From Siphonodentalium dalli (taxonomy: Eukaryota; Mollusca; Scaphopoda; Gadilida; Siphonodentaliidae): DNA of 64,000 nucleotides. A program made the translations under genes and the position numbers. The DNA is taken from contig CP136069.1 in assembly GCA_032622095.1 (NCBI GenBank), positions 153,501,043 through 153,565,042 of the forward strand. The letters run 5' to 3'. The notes beneath the pieces were generated by a model, which did not search any database, was not told where the DNA came from, and worked only from the letters and a program-made list of their open reading frames with translations. This document shows, piece by piece, positions 10,602-20,000 of this stretch. The number at the start of each line of letters is the position of its first letter. Position 1 is the first letter of the stretch.

Positions 10602-13287
10602 TGTTGGTGGGACCTGATGTTTTAGCTATGCTGTCGGTGGGACCTGCTGATTTAGCTATGCTGCTGGTGGGACCTGCTGATTTAGCTATGCTGTCGGTGG
10701 GACCTGCTGATTTAGCTATGCTGTCGGTGGGAACTGCTGATTTAGCTATGCTGTTGGTGGGAACTGCTGATTTAGCTATGCTGCTGGTGGGACCTGCTGA
10801 TTTAGCTACGATGTTGGTGGGAACTGCTGATTTAGCTATGCTGTCGGTGGGACCTGCTGATTTAGCTATGCTGCTGGTGGGACCTGCTGATTTAGCTATG
10901 CTGCTGGTGGGACCTGCTGATTTAGCTATGCTGTCGGTGGGACCTGCTGATTTAGCTATGCTGTTGGTGGGACCTGCTGATTTAGCTATGCTGTTGGTGG
11001 GAACTGCTGATTTAGCTATGCTGTTGGTGGGAACTGCTGATTTAGCTATGCTGTTGGTGGGACCTGCTGATTTAGCTATGCTGTTGGTGGGACCTGCTGA
11101 TTTAGCTATGCTGTCGGTGGGACCTGCTGATTTAGCTACGATGTTGGTGGGACCTGCTGATTTAGCTATGCTGTTGGTGGGACCTGCTGATTTAGCTATG
11201 CTGTTGGTGGGAACTGCTGATTTAGCTATGCTGTTGGTGGGAACTGCTGATTTAGCTATGCTGTTGGTGGGAACTGCTGATTTAGCTATGCTGTTGGTGG
11301 GACCTGCTGATTTAGCTATGCTGTTGGTGGGACCTGCTGATTTAGCTATGCTGTTGGTGGGACCTGCTGATTTAGCTATGCTGTTGGTGGGACCTGCTGA
11401 TTTAGCTATGCTGTTGGTGGGACCTGCTGATTTAGCTATGCTGTTGGTGGGACCTGCTGATTTAGCTATGCTGTTGGTGGGACCTGCTGATTTAGCTATG
11501 CTGTTGGTGGGAACTGCTGATTTAGCTATGCTGTTGGTGGGACCTGCTGATTTAGCTATGCTGTTGGTGGGAACTGCTGATTTAGCTACGATGTTGGTGG
11601 GAACTGCTGATTTAGATATGCTGTTGGTGGGACCTGCTGATTTAGATATGCTGTTGGTGGGACCTGCTGATTTAGCTATGTTGTTGGTGGGAACTGCTGA
11701 TTTAGCTATGCTGTTGGTGGGACCTGCTGATTTAGCTATGCTGTTGGTGGGACCTGCTGATTTAGCTATGCTGTTGGTGGGAACTGCTGATTTAGCTATG
11801 CTGTTGGTGGGAACTGCTGATTTAGCTATGCTGTTGGTGGGAACTGCTGATTTAGCTATGCTGTTGGTGGGAACTGCTGATTTAGCTATGCTGTTGGTGG
11901 GACCTGCTGATTTAGCTACGATGTTGGTGGGAACTGCTGATTTAGCTATGCTGTCGGTGGGACCTGCTGATTTAGCTATGCTGCTGGTGGGACCTGCTGA
12001 TTTAGCTATGCTGCTGGTGGGACCTGCTGATTTAGCTATGCTGTCGGTGGGACCTGCTGATTTAGCTATGCTGTTGGTGGGAACTGCTGATTTAGCTATG
12101 CTGTTGGTGGGAACTGCTGATTTAGCTATGCTGTCGGTGGGACCTGCTGATTTAGCTATGCTGTTGGTGGGAACTGCTGATTTAGCTATGCTGCTGGGGG
12201 GACCTGCTGATTTAGCTATGCTGCTGGTGGGACCTGCTGATTTAGCTATGCTGCTGGTGGGACCTGCTGATTTAGCTATGCTGTCGGTGGGACCTGCTGA
12301 TTTAGCTATGCTGTTGGTGGGAACTGCTGATTTAGCTATGCTGTTGGTGGGAACTGCTGATTTAGCTATGCTGTTGGTGGGAACTGCTGATTTAGCTATG
12401 CTGTTGGTGGGAACTGCTGATTTAGATATGCTGTTGGTGGGACCTGCTGATTTAGCTACGATGTTGGTGGGAACTGCTGATTTAGCTATGCTGTCGGTGT
12501 GACCTGCTGATTTAGCTATGCTGCTGGTGAGACCTGCTGATTTAGCTATGCTGCTGGTGGGACCTGCTGATTTAGCTATGCTGTCGGTGGGACCTGCTGA
12601 TTTAGCTATGCTGTTGGTGGGAACTGCTGATTTAGCTATGCTGTCGGTGGGACCTGCTGATTTAGCTATGCTGTTGGTGGGAACTGCTGATTTAGCTATG
12701 CTGTTGGTGGGAACTGCTGATTTAGCTATGCTGTCGGTGGGAACTGCTGATTTAGCTATGCTGTTGGTGGGAACTGCTGATTTAGCTACGATGTTGGTGG
12801 GAACTGCTGATTTAGCTACGATGTTGGTGGGACCTGCTAATTTAGCTACGATGTTGGTGGGAATTGCTGATTTAGCTATGCTGTTGGTGGGAACTGCTGA
12901 TTTAGCTATGCTGTTGGTGGGAACTGCTGATTTAGCTACGATGTTGGTGGGACCTGCTGATTTAGCTATGCTGTTGGTGGGAACTGTTGATTTAGCTATG
13001 CTGTCGGTGGGACCTGCTGATTTAGCTATGCTGTTGGTGGGAACTGCTGATTTAGCTACGATGTTGGTGGGAACTGCTGATTTAGCTACGATGTTGGTGG
13101 GAACTGCTGATTTAGCTATGCTGTTGGTGGGACCTGCTGATTTAGCTATGCTGTTGGTGGGACCTGCTGATTTAGCTATGCTGTTGGTGGGAACTGCTGA
13201 TTTAGATATGCTGTTGGTGGGAACTGCTGATTTAGCTACGATGTTGATGGGACCTGCTGATTTAGCTACGATGTTGGTGCTGTTGTA
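10602..13287 (+). repeat. 30-bp minisatellite, ~90 units, no indels
   Basis: The array repeats a 30-bp unit (GACCTGCTGATTTAG then CTATGCTGTTGGTGG) from about 10602 to 13287. Every unit stays in the same 30-bp register. Variation is limited to a few sites: CCT/ACT, TTG/TCG/CTG, ATGCTG/ACGATG and GCT/GAT. One plus-strand frame is open, coding the decamer DLAMLLVGPA with S, T, D and TM variants. It runs from an ATG at 10547 in unique sequence to a TGA at 12500 (a G-to-T change), then resumes from 12518 to 13288. I see no signal peptide, known domain or splice evidence, so translation is unproven. Confidence 0.97.
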
Positions 13288-13370
13288 GGTAAAATCACCG
13301 TTACGGCAAGTCTAAATGACTAAAGAGACCATCAGTAAAGGAATTGTTTGGATAACTCTATATTTTAACA

Positions 13371-13443
13371 ATGAAGATGATGATGATGATGATGATGATA
13401 ACGATGACGACAACAATGATGATAATGACGATGATGATGACGA
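13371..13443 (+). repeat. (GAT)n microsatellite
   Basis: Imperfect GAT/GAC trinucleotide run. It produces acidic or serine-rich low-complexity frames on the two strands (83 codons at 13316 on plus, 60 codons at 13312 on minus), which are artefacts of the repeat. Confidence 0.95.
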
Positions 13444-13517
13444 AGGCAACGGCAATGGACACTTACTTGTATGGACAACGACCGCCAAACGCAACGGTCA
13501 TACTAATACGTTGTACA

Positions 13518-13552
13518 TGTTATGGTATGTTACGGTATGTAAAATGTATCCA
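13518..13552 (+). repeat. 5' LTR remnant (~35 bp)
   Basis: TGTTATGGTATGTTACGGTA here matches the start of the 3' LTR at 17421 with one substitution over about 35 bp. It then runs directly into the primer binding site. The rest of the LTR (about 115 bp by comparison with the 3' copy) is missing. Confidence 0.85.
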
Positions 13553-13570
13553 TGGTGTCAGAAGTGAGAT
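13553..13570 (+). other. Primer binding site
   Basis: TGGTGTCAGAAGTGAGAT follows the LTR remnant. A TGG-initial stretch of this form is the usual tRNA 3'-end complement in Mag/SURL-type Gypsy elements (family knowledge; the specific tRNA was not checked). Confidence 0.75.
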
Positions 13571-14145
13571 GGCGACCTACCAAATTAAACCACCGATTGA
13601 ATTCACGTTCAAATCTGAAGAATGGGAATCTTGGATTCGAAGATTCGAGCGATACAGATCGGCGAGTGTGTTTGCCGAAAAACCGGACCAAAAACAAATT
13701 GACACTCTCGATCATTTACTTCATGTGCGAGAGGGCTGAGGACATTCTAAATAGTCTAACTCTTCCTGATGCACCTCATACACAGGATGGGCAACCCCAA
13801 CAACCATGGCCAACATATGAAGTAATGAAAACGAGTTGTCAAGAACATTTAATTGCTCGTAGAAATATAATATATGAGCGAGCGATCTTCAACAAGTGTG
13901 TCCAGAAAGAAGGTGAATCAGTGGAAGAATTCACGACACGCTTATATTTAACTGCCGAGCAATGCAACTACGGCATTCTCAAGGAAGAACTCATACTGGA
14001 CCGTATAGTTGTTGGTATAAGAGATCTCAAGTTGCAACAAAATCTCCAAATGGATAGTGAACTTACACTCAATAAAGCTAAACAAGCGGCACATTTGAAC
14101 GAACAAATAAAACGTGAACACTCTATCCTGTCTAAAGACAAGTAA
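13569..14145 (+). pseudogene. gag: Gypsy gag, frameshifted
   Basis: Starts ATG at 13569 (MATYQIKPPIEF) with the capsid N-terminal phrase WESWIRRFERYR. The frame is lost near 13715-13735 and capsid sequence resumes in the next frame (IYFMCERAEDILNSL). It continues through YEVMKTSCQEHLIARRN, YERAIFNK, GESVEEFTTRLY and LILDRIVVGIRD, the conserved core of retrotransposon gag. The frame ends with a TAA at 14143-14145. Structural nucleocapsid/capsid role; non-functional here. Confidence 0.88.
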
Positions 14146-14185
14146 GACAGCATGTACAAAACAACCAGTGCTGAAAATAATAATC

Positions 14186-14880
14186 CTCACCAACCAAGGT
14201 GAGGTCGCTGTGGAAATAAGGACCTACATCCAAAAAGATTTTGTCCAGCTCGATACACGACGTGTGCGAAATGTTCGATTCGGGACATTGGGCCAAATTT
14301 TGTATGACTAAACATATTAGAGAAGTGCGCAAAGACCCACTTTTTGAAACAAGAGAGAAAAACGAAAGTTCTGATTCGTCATCAGAAAGTGAAACCGAAG
14401 AAAATGCAAACTTTGCTTTCATTGGAAAAATTGAGTTAGACACGAAACGAGACTATAACGATAAAGGTTGGAATATTAACCTGAAACTCAAGAAGCGTGA
14501 CAATGAATTCACAATCGATAGAGGTGCAGATGTTAGCATCATTCCAGAAAAAATCGCTCGTAAACTCAAAGTTGAATTAGAACCAGCCGATAAAGCACTG
14601 TTTTCTGCAAACAATTCCAAACTAGATTGTGTTGGACAGTTCTCAGCTAATCTCAGGACCAGCACAATGAAGTGTCAAAACAGATGTTTATGTTGTGAAA
14701 AACTGCACAAAATAGCAATAGCCGCTCTAGAAATTGTGAAAATCGTAAACAATGTCTGCGTCGAAAATAAACATCCAAACTTATTCCAAGGATTGGGGCA
14801 ATTGGAAGGGAAATATGACCTTAAATTGCATGATAATGCAATTCCATATGATGTGAACGCACACAGGAAAGTTGCTTCAA
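14186..14880 (+). pseudogene. pol: Gypsy zinc knuckle and aspartic protease region
   Basis: A CCHC-like zinc-knuckle region (CGRCGNKDLH, then CAKCSIRD) is split by a frameshift near 14270-14290; the next frame supplies GHWAKFC. An acidic linker (SSDSSSESETEE) precedes the protease core FTIDRGADVSIIP at about 14510-14550. The catalytic triplet, normally D-T/S-G, reads D-R-G, which would abolish activity. The downstream LFSANNSKLDCVG fits the protease fold. Confidence 0.85.
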
Positions 14881-15790
14881 TACCATTGTATAAGACAATT
14901 ACACAGAAGTTAGAGTCCCTTGAAAAAGACAATGTTATTTTCAAAGTTGATGAGCCTATACAAACTGGTGTGCGCCAATGGTACCTGTTCCCAAATATGA
15001 CAAACAACATAATATTGTTGATGTTCGCATATGCGTTGACTATTCAAAATTAAATGAGTTTGTGCACACTGAGAAATATACAATACCCAGTGTGAATGAA
15101 GTGTTAAGCAGATTATCTGGGGCTAAGGTTTTCAGTGAGCTTGATGCAAATTCATATTTTCACCAGATAAATTTAACAGAGAAATCTCAACTTCTCACTA
15201 CATTTATAACGCCATTTGGTAGATATGCATTTAAGAGGCTCCCCATGGGAATCACATCAGCACCTGAGCATGCACAGAAGCGTTTACAGAAAATTTTAGA
15301 TGGCGTTGACGGTGTTGAAGTGATATTTGACGATGTCCTGGTTCAAGCTCCCTGTCAGAAATTGCATGATAGTCGGTTAGAGCAAGTTCTGCAGAGGTTG
15401 GAAAAGGCCCACATGACGCTTAATAAAAATAAGTGTGAAATAAGTAGGTCAGCAGTTAAATTTGGAATAACGGAAGATCCTAAGAAAATAGCAGCAATTT
15501 CTGATAAGCCGCAACCAAAGAATGCACAAGATTTACGTAGATTTCTTGGTATGGTAAATCAACTTTCCAAATTTTCACCTGATTTATCAGACATAAGTGC
15601 TCCAATCCGTGAATTGTTAAAAAAAGATAACTCTTGTATTTGGGATGAAAATCATTTAAAAGCATTCAATAGTATTAAGGCTATTTGTTCACACTCACCT
15701 CGTCTGGCTTTATATGACCCAACTCTAGAAACCAAAATCACATTATTGGGAATTGGAGCTACCTTAAGTCAAAAACAACGGAATGGGGGG
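14881..15790 (+). pseudogene. pol: Gypsy reverse transcriptase, frameshifted
   Basis: RT begins in the protease frame (HRKVASIPL, LESLEKDNVI) and shifts near 14978 to the frame carrying VRICVDYSKLN, SELDANSYFHQI, TTFITPFGRYAFKRLPMG and the catalytic block VIFDDVLV with both aspartates. After NKNKCEISRSAVKFGI the usual LGH-type strand is missing, a deletion of about 9-10 residues before the frame continues with DPKKIAAI. It then runs DLRRFLGMVNQLSKF and LLKKD, the connection to RNase H. Confidence 0.92.
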
Positions 15791-16329
15791 ATTTAGAGTT
15801 GTGTTGTGTGCCTCACGATCTTTAACCGGATACTGAATCAAATTACGCTCCCATAGAAAGAGAGTCTCTCGGCATTGTATGGGCGCGTGAAACTTTTGCT
15901 CAATTAATGATAGGAATGCCAAGTTTTCAAATAGAAACAGACTCAAAACCACTTGTGTCTTTGTTGGGTAAGAAAGATTTGAATGAGCTGACACCTAGAA
16001 TTCAACGTTTTCGAATTCACTTAATGAGATACAAATTTGAAATATCTCATCTTCCTGGGTAAGATTTAATTATCCCAGATCTTTTGTCTAGAGCTCCATT
16101 CAAATCGGTCAACAACAAGGACAGTAAGCGATTTTGTGATGAAGTAGAAGCAAATGTCAACAGTGTTTTTGAGCAACTGCCAATTAAAAGCCCATATATG
16201 GTAAAGATTCAGACTGATCAATCAGTAGATGTTATTTGTTCAAAGTTAATTGAGTACTGTAATCAAGGATGGCCCGACAAATCATTGTTAAATGGTTCAC
16301 TCAGAGCCTATTATCCACTCAGAGCTTAA
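15720..16329 (+). pseudogene. pol: Gypsy RNase H and spacer to integrase
   Basis: The start of RNase H is damaged: KITLLGIGATLSQKQ has lost the usual D-A-S-S segment. A one-base insertion near 15826 shifts the frame; the original frame shows TAA at 15823. Past it come NYAPIERESLGIVWA, FQIETDSKPL and LMRYKFEISHLPG, then an in-frame TAA at 16060-16062. The same frame continues with LLSRAPF, and a stop ends it at 16327. RNase H role known from the family; inactive here. Confidence 0.88.
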
Positions 16330-16381
16330 ATTTCTGACACTAATGATCTTTTGATGAAGGGAAGTAGTTATTATTAGTAAA

Positions 16382-17083
16382 TTGAGATTGGATGTTTTAG
16401 ACTTCATCCATGAAGGCCAGCGAGGTATAGTAAAATGTAGAGAAAGAGAAAAATGTTCTGTTTGGTGGCCTGTGTTGGGTGGTCAGATTTCAGACCTACT
16501 GTATAAATGTCCTATTTGTGCACATGAGCGTCAAGCTGTAATTGAACCAATGATTCCTTCAGAATTTCCTGATCGTCCATGGCAAAATTTAGGCGTGGAC
16601 TTACTTTATTTGCATGGTGATAATTACATGATTGTTGTTGATTATTATTCTCGTTATATTGAAATTGTGAATCTTGGAAAGTTCACCAAGTTATCAAATG
16701 TTATTTGCCACTTGAAAAGCATTTTTGGAAGGCATGGGATACCAGATATCTTAAGATCTGATAATGGTCCTCAGTTCTCATGTGGAGAATTCAAACAATG
16801 TTCAATCTCATACGGATTCTCCCATATTACAAGCAATCCTTTGTACAGTCAGTCTAATGGGGAGGTAGAGATTTCAGTTAGGACTGTTAAAAGGTTATTG
16901 AAAAAGTCAAAGGATAAAGATTTGGCCTTATTGGCGTACCGTGCAACACCTCTCGCTAATGGATACAGCCCAGCAGAGATGTTGTTTGGGCATAAGATAC
17001 AGCTGAACTTAAAGAGCTCAGAGCTATTGAAATCAAGAATAGGATTAGGTCAAAGCAGAATTATGATAAAGAGTTTTCATTAA
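16382..17083 (+). pseudogene. pol: Gypsy integrase
   Basis: The zinc-binding region reads IHEGQRGIVKCRER, VWWPVL and CPICAHE. The second histidine of the usual H-x-x-x-H pair is glutamine. The catalytic core keeps D (GVDLLYL), D (RSDNGPQF) and E (SNGEVEISVRTVK), so the DDE triad is present. The end of the core, LLAYRATPLANGYSPAEMLFG, is canonical. The frame is lost near 17050 within the segment leading to the C-terminal domain. Confidence 0.93.
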
Positions 17084-17097
17084 AGACTTAAAGTGCC

Positions 17098-17414
17098 ATG
17101 GTGAAATATTGCAAAAATGTCCTGAACCTCGGTCTTATGTTGTCAATACACCTGTCGGTAATTTCAGGCGCAATTCAAAGTACTTGTCAAATTGTAGTCA
17201 CTCAAATATTGAGTCAGAGCCGGGAGAAATTGAGGACCAATTTGATACTCTTGACGAAACTTGTTTGTATAATAATTGTATTGAACAAAATAAAGCTATT
17301 CCAGTCTCGGAAAATGTGCAGCCTATGTTAGAGCAGCAAAATTTAAATGATGTTCCATTTTTGAGAACAAGATCAGGTAGAATTGTGAAGCCGGTTAGTC
17401 GTTTAGATTTGTGA
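17098..17414 (+). pseudogene. pol: Gypsy pol C-terminal tail
   Basis: The frame from 17109 reads YVVNTPVGNFRRNSKYL and ends FLRTRSGRIVKPVSRLDL, the typical C-terminal tail after integrase in this Gypsy group. Its stop (TGA) lies at 17412-17414, just before the polypurine tract. The parallel 77-codon frame at 17098 is a shadow. Confidence 0.82.
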
Positions 17415-17420
17415 GGGGGG
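17411..17420 (+). other. Polypurine tract
   Basis: GTGAGGGGGG lies directly before the 3' LTR start TGTTATGG. A purine run in this place primes plus-strand synthesis in LTR elements. Confidence 0.85.
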
Positions 17421-17572
17421 TGTTATGGTATGTTACGGTATGTGAAATGTATCCATGGTGTGTTCTGGTATGTGATATACGTTATGTACTTGGTAATGTG
17501 TACTTCCGGTTTGAGAATATAGCACGAGTAATAAAACGAATTTAAACACAATTGAATCTTAATTTATCCTCA
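17421..17572 (+). repeat. 3' LTR
   Basis: Begins TGTTATGGTATGTTACGGTA as in the 5' remnant. It contains an AATAAAA polyadenylation-type signal near 17530 and ends before the TTAA of the adjoining MITE. The exact 3' end is uncertain because the 5' copy is deleted and no clear target duplication of GTACA is visible. Confidence 0.75.
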
Positions 17573-17725
17573 TTAACCCTTTACACAACAAACCGGCCAA
17601 AACCGACCAAATAAAGCTTCAACAGCCTAAAATATCTTCGGTCTGTCTCAATAGAACCATACAAATATGGATATCATTGGAACCGGCTCCTTGACCACCT
17701 TGTGATAGTTACAGTTATGCCCTGT

Positions 17726-17794
17726 GCCAATTCATTCTCTTATATATGCGAGTCGACCATAGGTCGCCTCGCATATATAAGAGAATGCATTGGC
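17726..17794. repeat. 69-bp palindrome (left, family A copy 1)
   Basis: Arms of 27 bp starting GCCAATTCATTCTCTTATAT pair with the other end. The asymmetric centre is TCGACCATAGGTCGC, which marks orientation. One arm base differs from the consensus (TTCATT for TGCATT). Confidence 0.95.
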
Positions 17795-17863
17795 CTAAAA
17801 AAAATATTTTTTTACCATTTTTTCTTACATTCTTTAACAATTTTATAATTTTTAATGTGTTAA

Positions 17864-17932
17864 GCCAATGCATTCTCTTATATATGCGAGGCGACCTGTG
17901 GTCGACTCGCATATATAAGAGAATGCATTGGC
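17864..17932. repeat. 69-bp palindrome (right, family A copy 1)
   Basis: Same module with centre GCGACCTGTGGTCGA, that is, the opposite orientation to the left one. It is followed by CACAGGGC, the mirror of the GCCCTGTG before the left palindrome. Confidence 0.95.
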
Positions 17933-18227
17933 ACAGGGCCGTTCTGTTGGGTAAAGGGTTAATCCACATTACAGTACATAGCTCTGTATATAAGTTTTCA
18001 CTCAGGATTTCATGATTGTGTGAAACACAACAATTCCATTACAATATGCATGCAGTGGGAACATTTCCAGCCAAAGTAGAGTTTTTTGTTTTAATTTCCC
18101 GATAGTTGGAATGTTTGAGGCATCAATTATAAAAAATACAATTCAACTGATGCAAATGACATGTGTTTGAAAATGGAAACTCAAAGATGGACGCCAATGG
18201 CGTGGCTAGAGGGTCCCCATTTGGTGA

Positions 18228-18484
18228 CCCGCCATATCAAATCCAGTCGTAAGTCGGGATTTTTTTTACCCTGTGCCAATGCATTCTCTTATATATGCGA
18301 GTCGACCATATGTCGCCTCGCATATATAAGAGAATGCATTGGCCTAACAATTTTTTACAATTTTAATAATTTTTTCTTGTATTCTTTAACAATTTTATAA
18401 TTTCACCCTTACAGAGCCCGAGACAAACATGAGCAGACGACACTCTTCTATATGCTTCTATATGTGTGTGGGGCTCCCTGCAGG
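18228..18484 (+). mobile_element. Family B nested-palindrome MITE, 3'-truncated copy
   Basis: Starts GTGACCCGCCATATCAAATC with CAGTCGTAAGTCGGG, then ACCCTGTG and a 69-bp palindrome at 18275-18343 (centre CATATG rather than CATAGG). An AT-rich spacer follows, then the family centre GAGCAGACGACACT...GTGTGGGGCTCCCTGCAGGG ending near 18484. The right half, with the second palindrome, is missing. Confidence 0.85.
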
Positions 18485-18485
18485 G

Positions 18486-18850
18486 TAATTGATGTCCACC
18501 TTGAAATTTCCAATTGCACACCTCATTGAACTAGACCAACCTCCCAGGCTCGCAGCATTCCATGCATTTGATAACATTTGCACCCCCATGGGTTGGAACT
18601 TCCCAGCCGGTACACCAAGCTTTCCAACTGAACTTATGACCATTTCAGACCAAAACGTTTGTAGAATATATGCTACTGTTGGTCTAAGAATAAAAAATCA
18701 CCACTAATTACTGGTTGGAAAATCAAACAATGAGAACAATTCCAACCTATATCTGGTGTAAAATTTTCAACTATTGTTGTATCAGTAATGAAAGTAATGA
18801 AACTGTTGAACATTTTGAATATATCTTGGGGAACAAAGCCCTTGTGGCCA
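18486..18850 (+). repeat. Dispersed repeat copy, paired with 19330-19560
   Basis: Blocks such as GAAATTTCCAATTGCAC, TACTGGTTGGAAAATCAAA, TCTGGTGTAAAATTTTCAAC and CAGTAATGAA recur in the same order at 19350-19560 (GAATTTCCAACTGCACC, TACTGGTTGGAATATCAAA, TTTGGTCTGTAATTTCCAAC, CAGGAATGAA). The two copies are diverged and lie on either side of the foldback at 18856. Confidence 0.55.
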
Positions 18851-18855
18851 CGTCC

Positions 18856-19070
18856 TTAACCCTTTCAGTGCCAAGTCCGATTTTTGTATCAACCCATATT
18901 TCCTTGATCATTTTTCAATGTCATTGATTATAATAATGTGATACATTGATGGAAAGAGCTCTTAGAGCTCTTTCCATCAATGTATCACATTATTATAATC
19001 AATATATTTGAAAAATGATCAAGGAAATATGGGTTGATACAAAATTCGGACTTGGCACTGAAAGGGTTAA
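18856..19070. mobile_element. 215-bp foldback MITE (near-perfect palindrome)
   Basis: TTAACCCTTTCAGTGCCAAG at the left end is mirrored by CTTGGCACTGAAAGGGTTAA at the right. Complementarity continues almost to the centre (GGAAAGAGCTCTTAGAGCTC at about 18950-18970) with few mismatches. TTAA bounds both ends (18856-18859, 19067-19070). The TTAACCCTTT start is shared with family A, suggesting a related piggyBac-type transposase. The low mismatch count suggests recent origin or arm-to-arm correction. Confidence 0.9.
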
Positions 19071-19329
19071 ACACGTTATTCTGAGCACGGCCGAACCAAC
19101 TCTCGGGTGATTTTGAAATTGGCGACGTAGATTCCCATCTAATAAATAAACAACAGGATATATCGTCAACATGATCCCTGTGGAGATATGGAATAACGAC
19201 ATTACAATATAAAACAAGGTTTAGGTACAGACGTCGTCCCTTGAGAAATAAGCATTATAGATCCAATGTTCCAAACAAAACGAAACGATCAAGTACGTCT
19301 AGACTTATAGACGTGACTACAGAGTGTCT

Positions 19330-19560
19330 CTGTTGACGGGTGTACATGCACCTGGGAATTTCCAACTGCACCCCACCCTTGAAGACCGAAATTTCTAACC
19401 GAACACCGATATATATGGTCGGAATTTCTAATTTTGGTATTAAACAACAAATTTCACAATTCACACTAAATACTGGTTGGAATATCAAATTGTTACAACA
19501 AATTCAATCTACGTTTGGTCTGTAATTTCCAACTGTCATGTGTCAGGAATGAAATATCAC
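19330..19560 (+). repeat. Dispersed repeat copy, partner of 18486-18850
   Basis: See the partner entry for the shared blocks. The frames here (70-77 codons, both strands) follow the repeat and have no domain. Confidence 0.5.
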
Positions 19561-19879
19561 GAGCCAGACATGTCCCCCACTATGCCCCTGTCGCCAAGAG
19601 CCTATAGTCGAACACCACTTCAATGTCAAGGATGTTCCCCATTTGTCATGCGATTGTATGCAGACAATCACGATCGACTAACATGCTAGAATGTTGTGAC
19701 GAAGATAACATCCGTTTCTTCTTCTTTATTCGGCTTTTTTATTTCGGCCAGCCGCTGATAAATCTTTCGAAAAACTATATACGTCAGAAAATGTCTTTAT
19801 CTCAGCACCTTAGATACTTCATTGGTGGCGGAGGTTATGGGCCGTGAAAGTCTCATATCAGCCTGGTCTACATAAAACA

Positions 19880-20000
19880 CGCACATTATCTGCTTATAAT
19901 TGCCTCATTTTGAATTGATAATGTGCTGAAAATGAGAGCGATTTAGTCACATTATCGACTCATAATGAGCAATTCTGATATTGACACAAAGAAGCCAACT
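19880..20000 (+). repeat. Dispersed repeat shared with 47640-47760
   Basis: TGATAATGTGCTGAAAATGA then GAGCGATTTAGTCACATTAT matches the reverse complement of 47660-47745 (CGATAATGAACTGAAAATGA, GAGCATTTTAGTCGCATTAT) with moderate divergence. Non-coding and unclassified. Confidence 0.7.

Larger units (their letters stand above)
13518..17572 (+). mobile_element. Decayed Ty3/Gypsy LTR retrotransposon (Mag/SURL-like)
   Basis: Order of parts: LTR remnant, primer binding site, gag, zinc knuckle, protease, RT, RNase H, integrase, C-terminal tail, polypurine tract, 3' LTR. This is the Ty3/Gypsy order (integrase after RT/RNase H). The gag style and the VRTRSGR-like tail point to the Mag/SURL group (from memory of the family). 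At least five frameshifts and several in-frame stops make it inactive. It is followed directly by a family A MITE at 17573. Confidence 0.93.
17573..17962 (+). mobile_element. Family A nested-palindrome MITE, copy 1
   Basis: TTAA at 17573-17576 and 17959-17962. Ends TTAACCCTTTAC(A/C)CAACA and TGTTGGGTAAAGGGTTAA form a terminal inverted repeat. A ~150-bp unique left part (AAACCGGCCAAAACCG..., TTCGGTCTGTCTCAATAG) is followed by two 69-bp palindromes at 17726-17794 and 17864-17932 in opposite orientation, separated by an AT-rich spacer. Non-coding. TTAACCC ends and TTAA targets are typical of piggyBac-type elements. Confidence 0.88.

Noticed and set aside
10602-13287. CRISPR-like array (regular 30-bp repeats)
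   Set aside because: There are no unique spacers; the units are directly contiguous and the context is eukaryotic, so it is a minisatellite.
13518-13552. Genuine 35-bp LTR (TG...CA) instead of a deleted one
   Set aside because: The 3' copy continues with LTR-like sequence and an AATAAA signal, and the shared TGGTGT junction explains a deletion better.
13312-13567. Acidic and serine-rich small proteins at the GAT repeat
   Set aside because: These frames are produced by the trinucleotide repeat and have no other support.
17726-17794. 69-bp palindrome as a terminator or microRNA gene
   Set aside because: It recurs as a transposon component in many copies; no transcription evidence, so no separate RNA gene is called.
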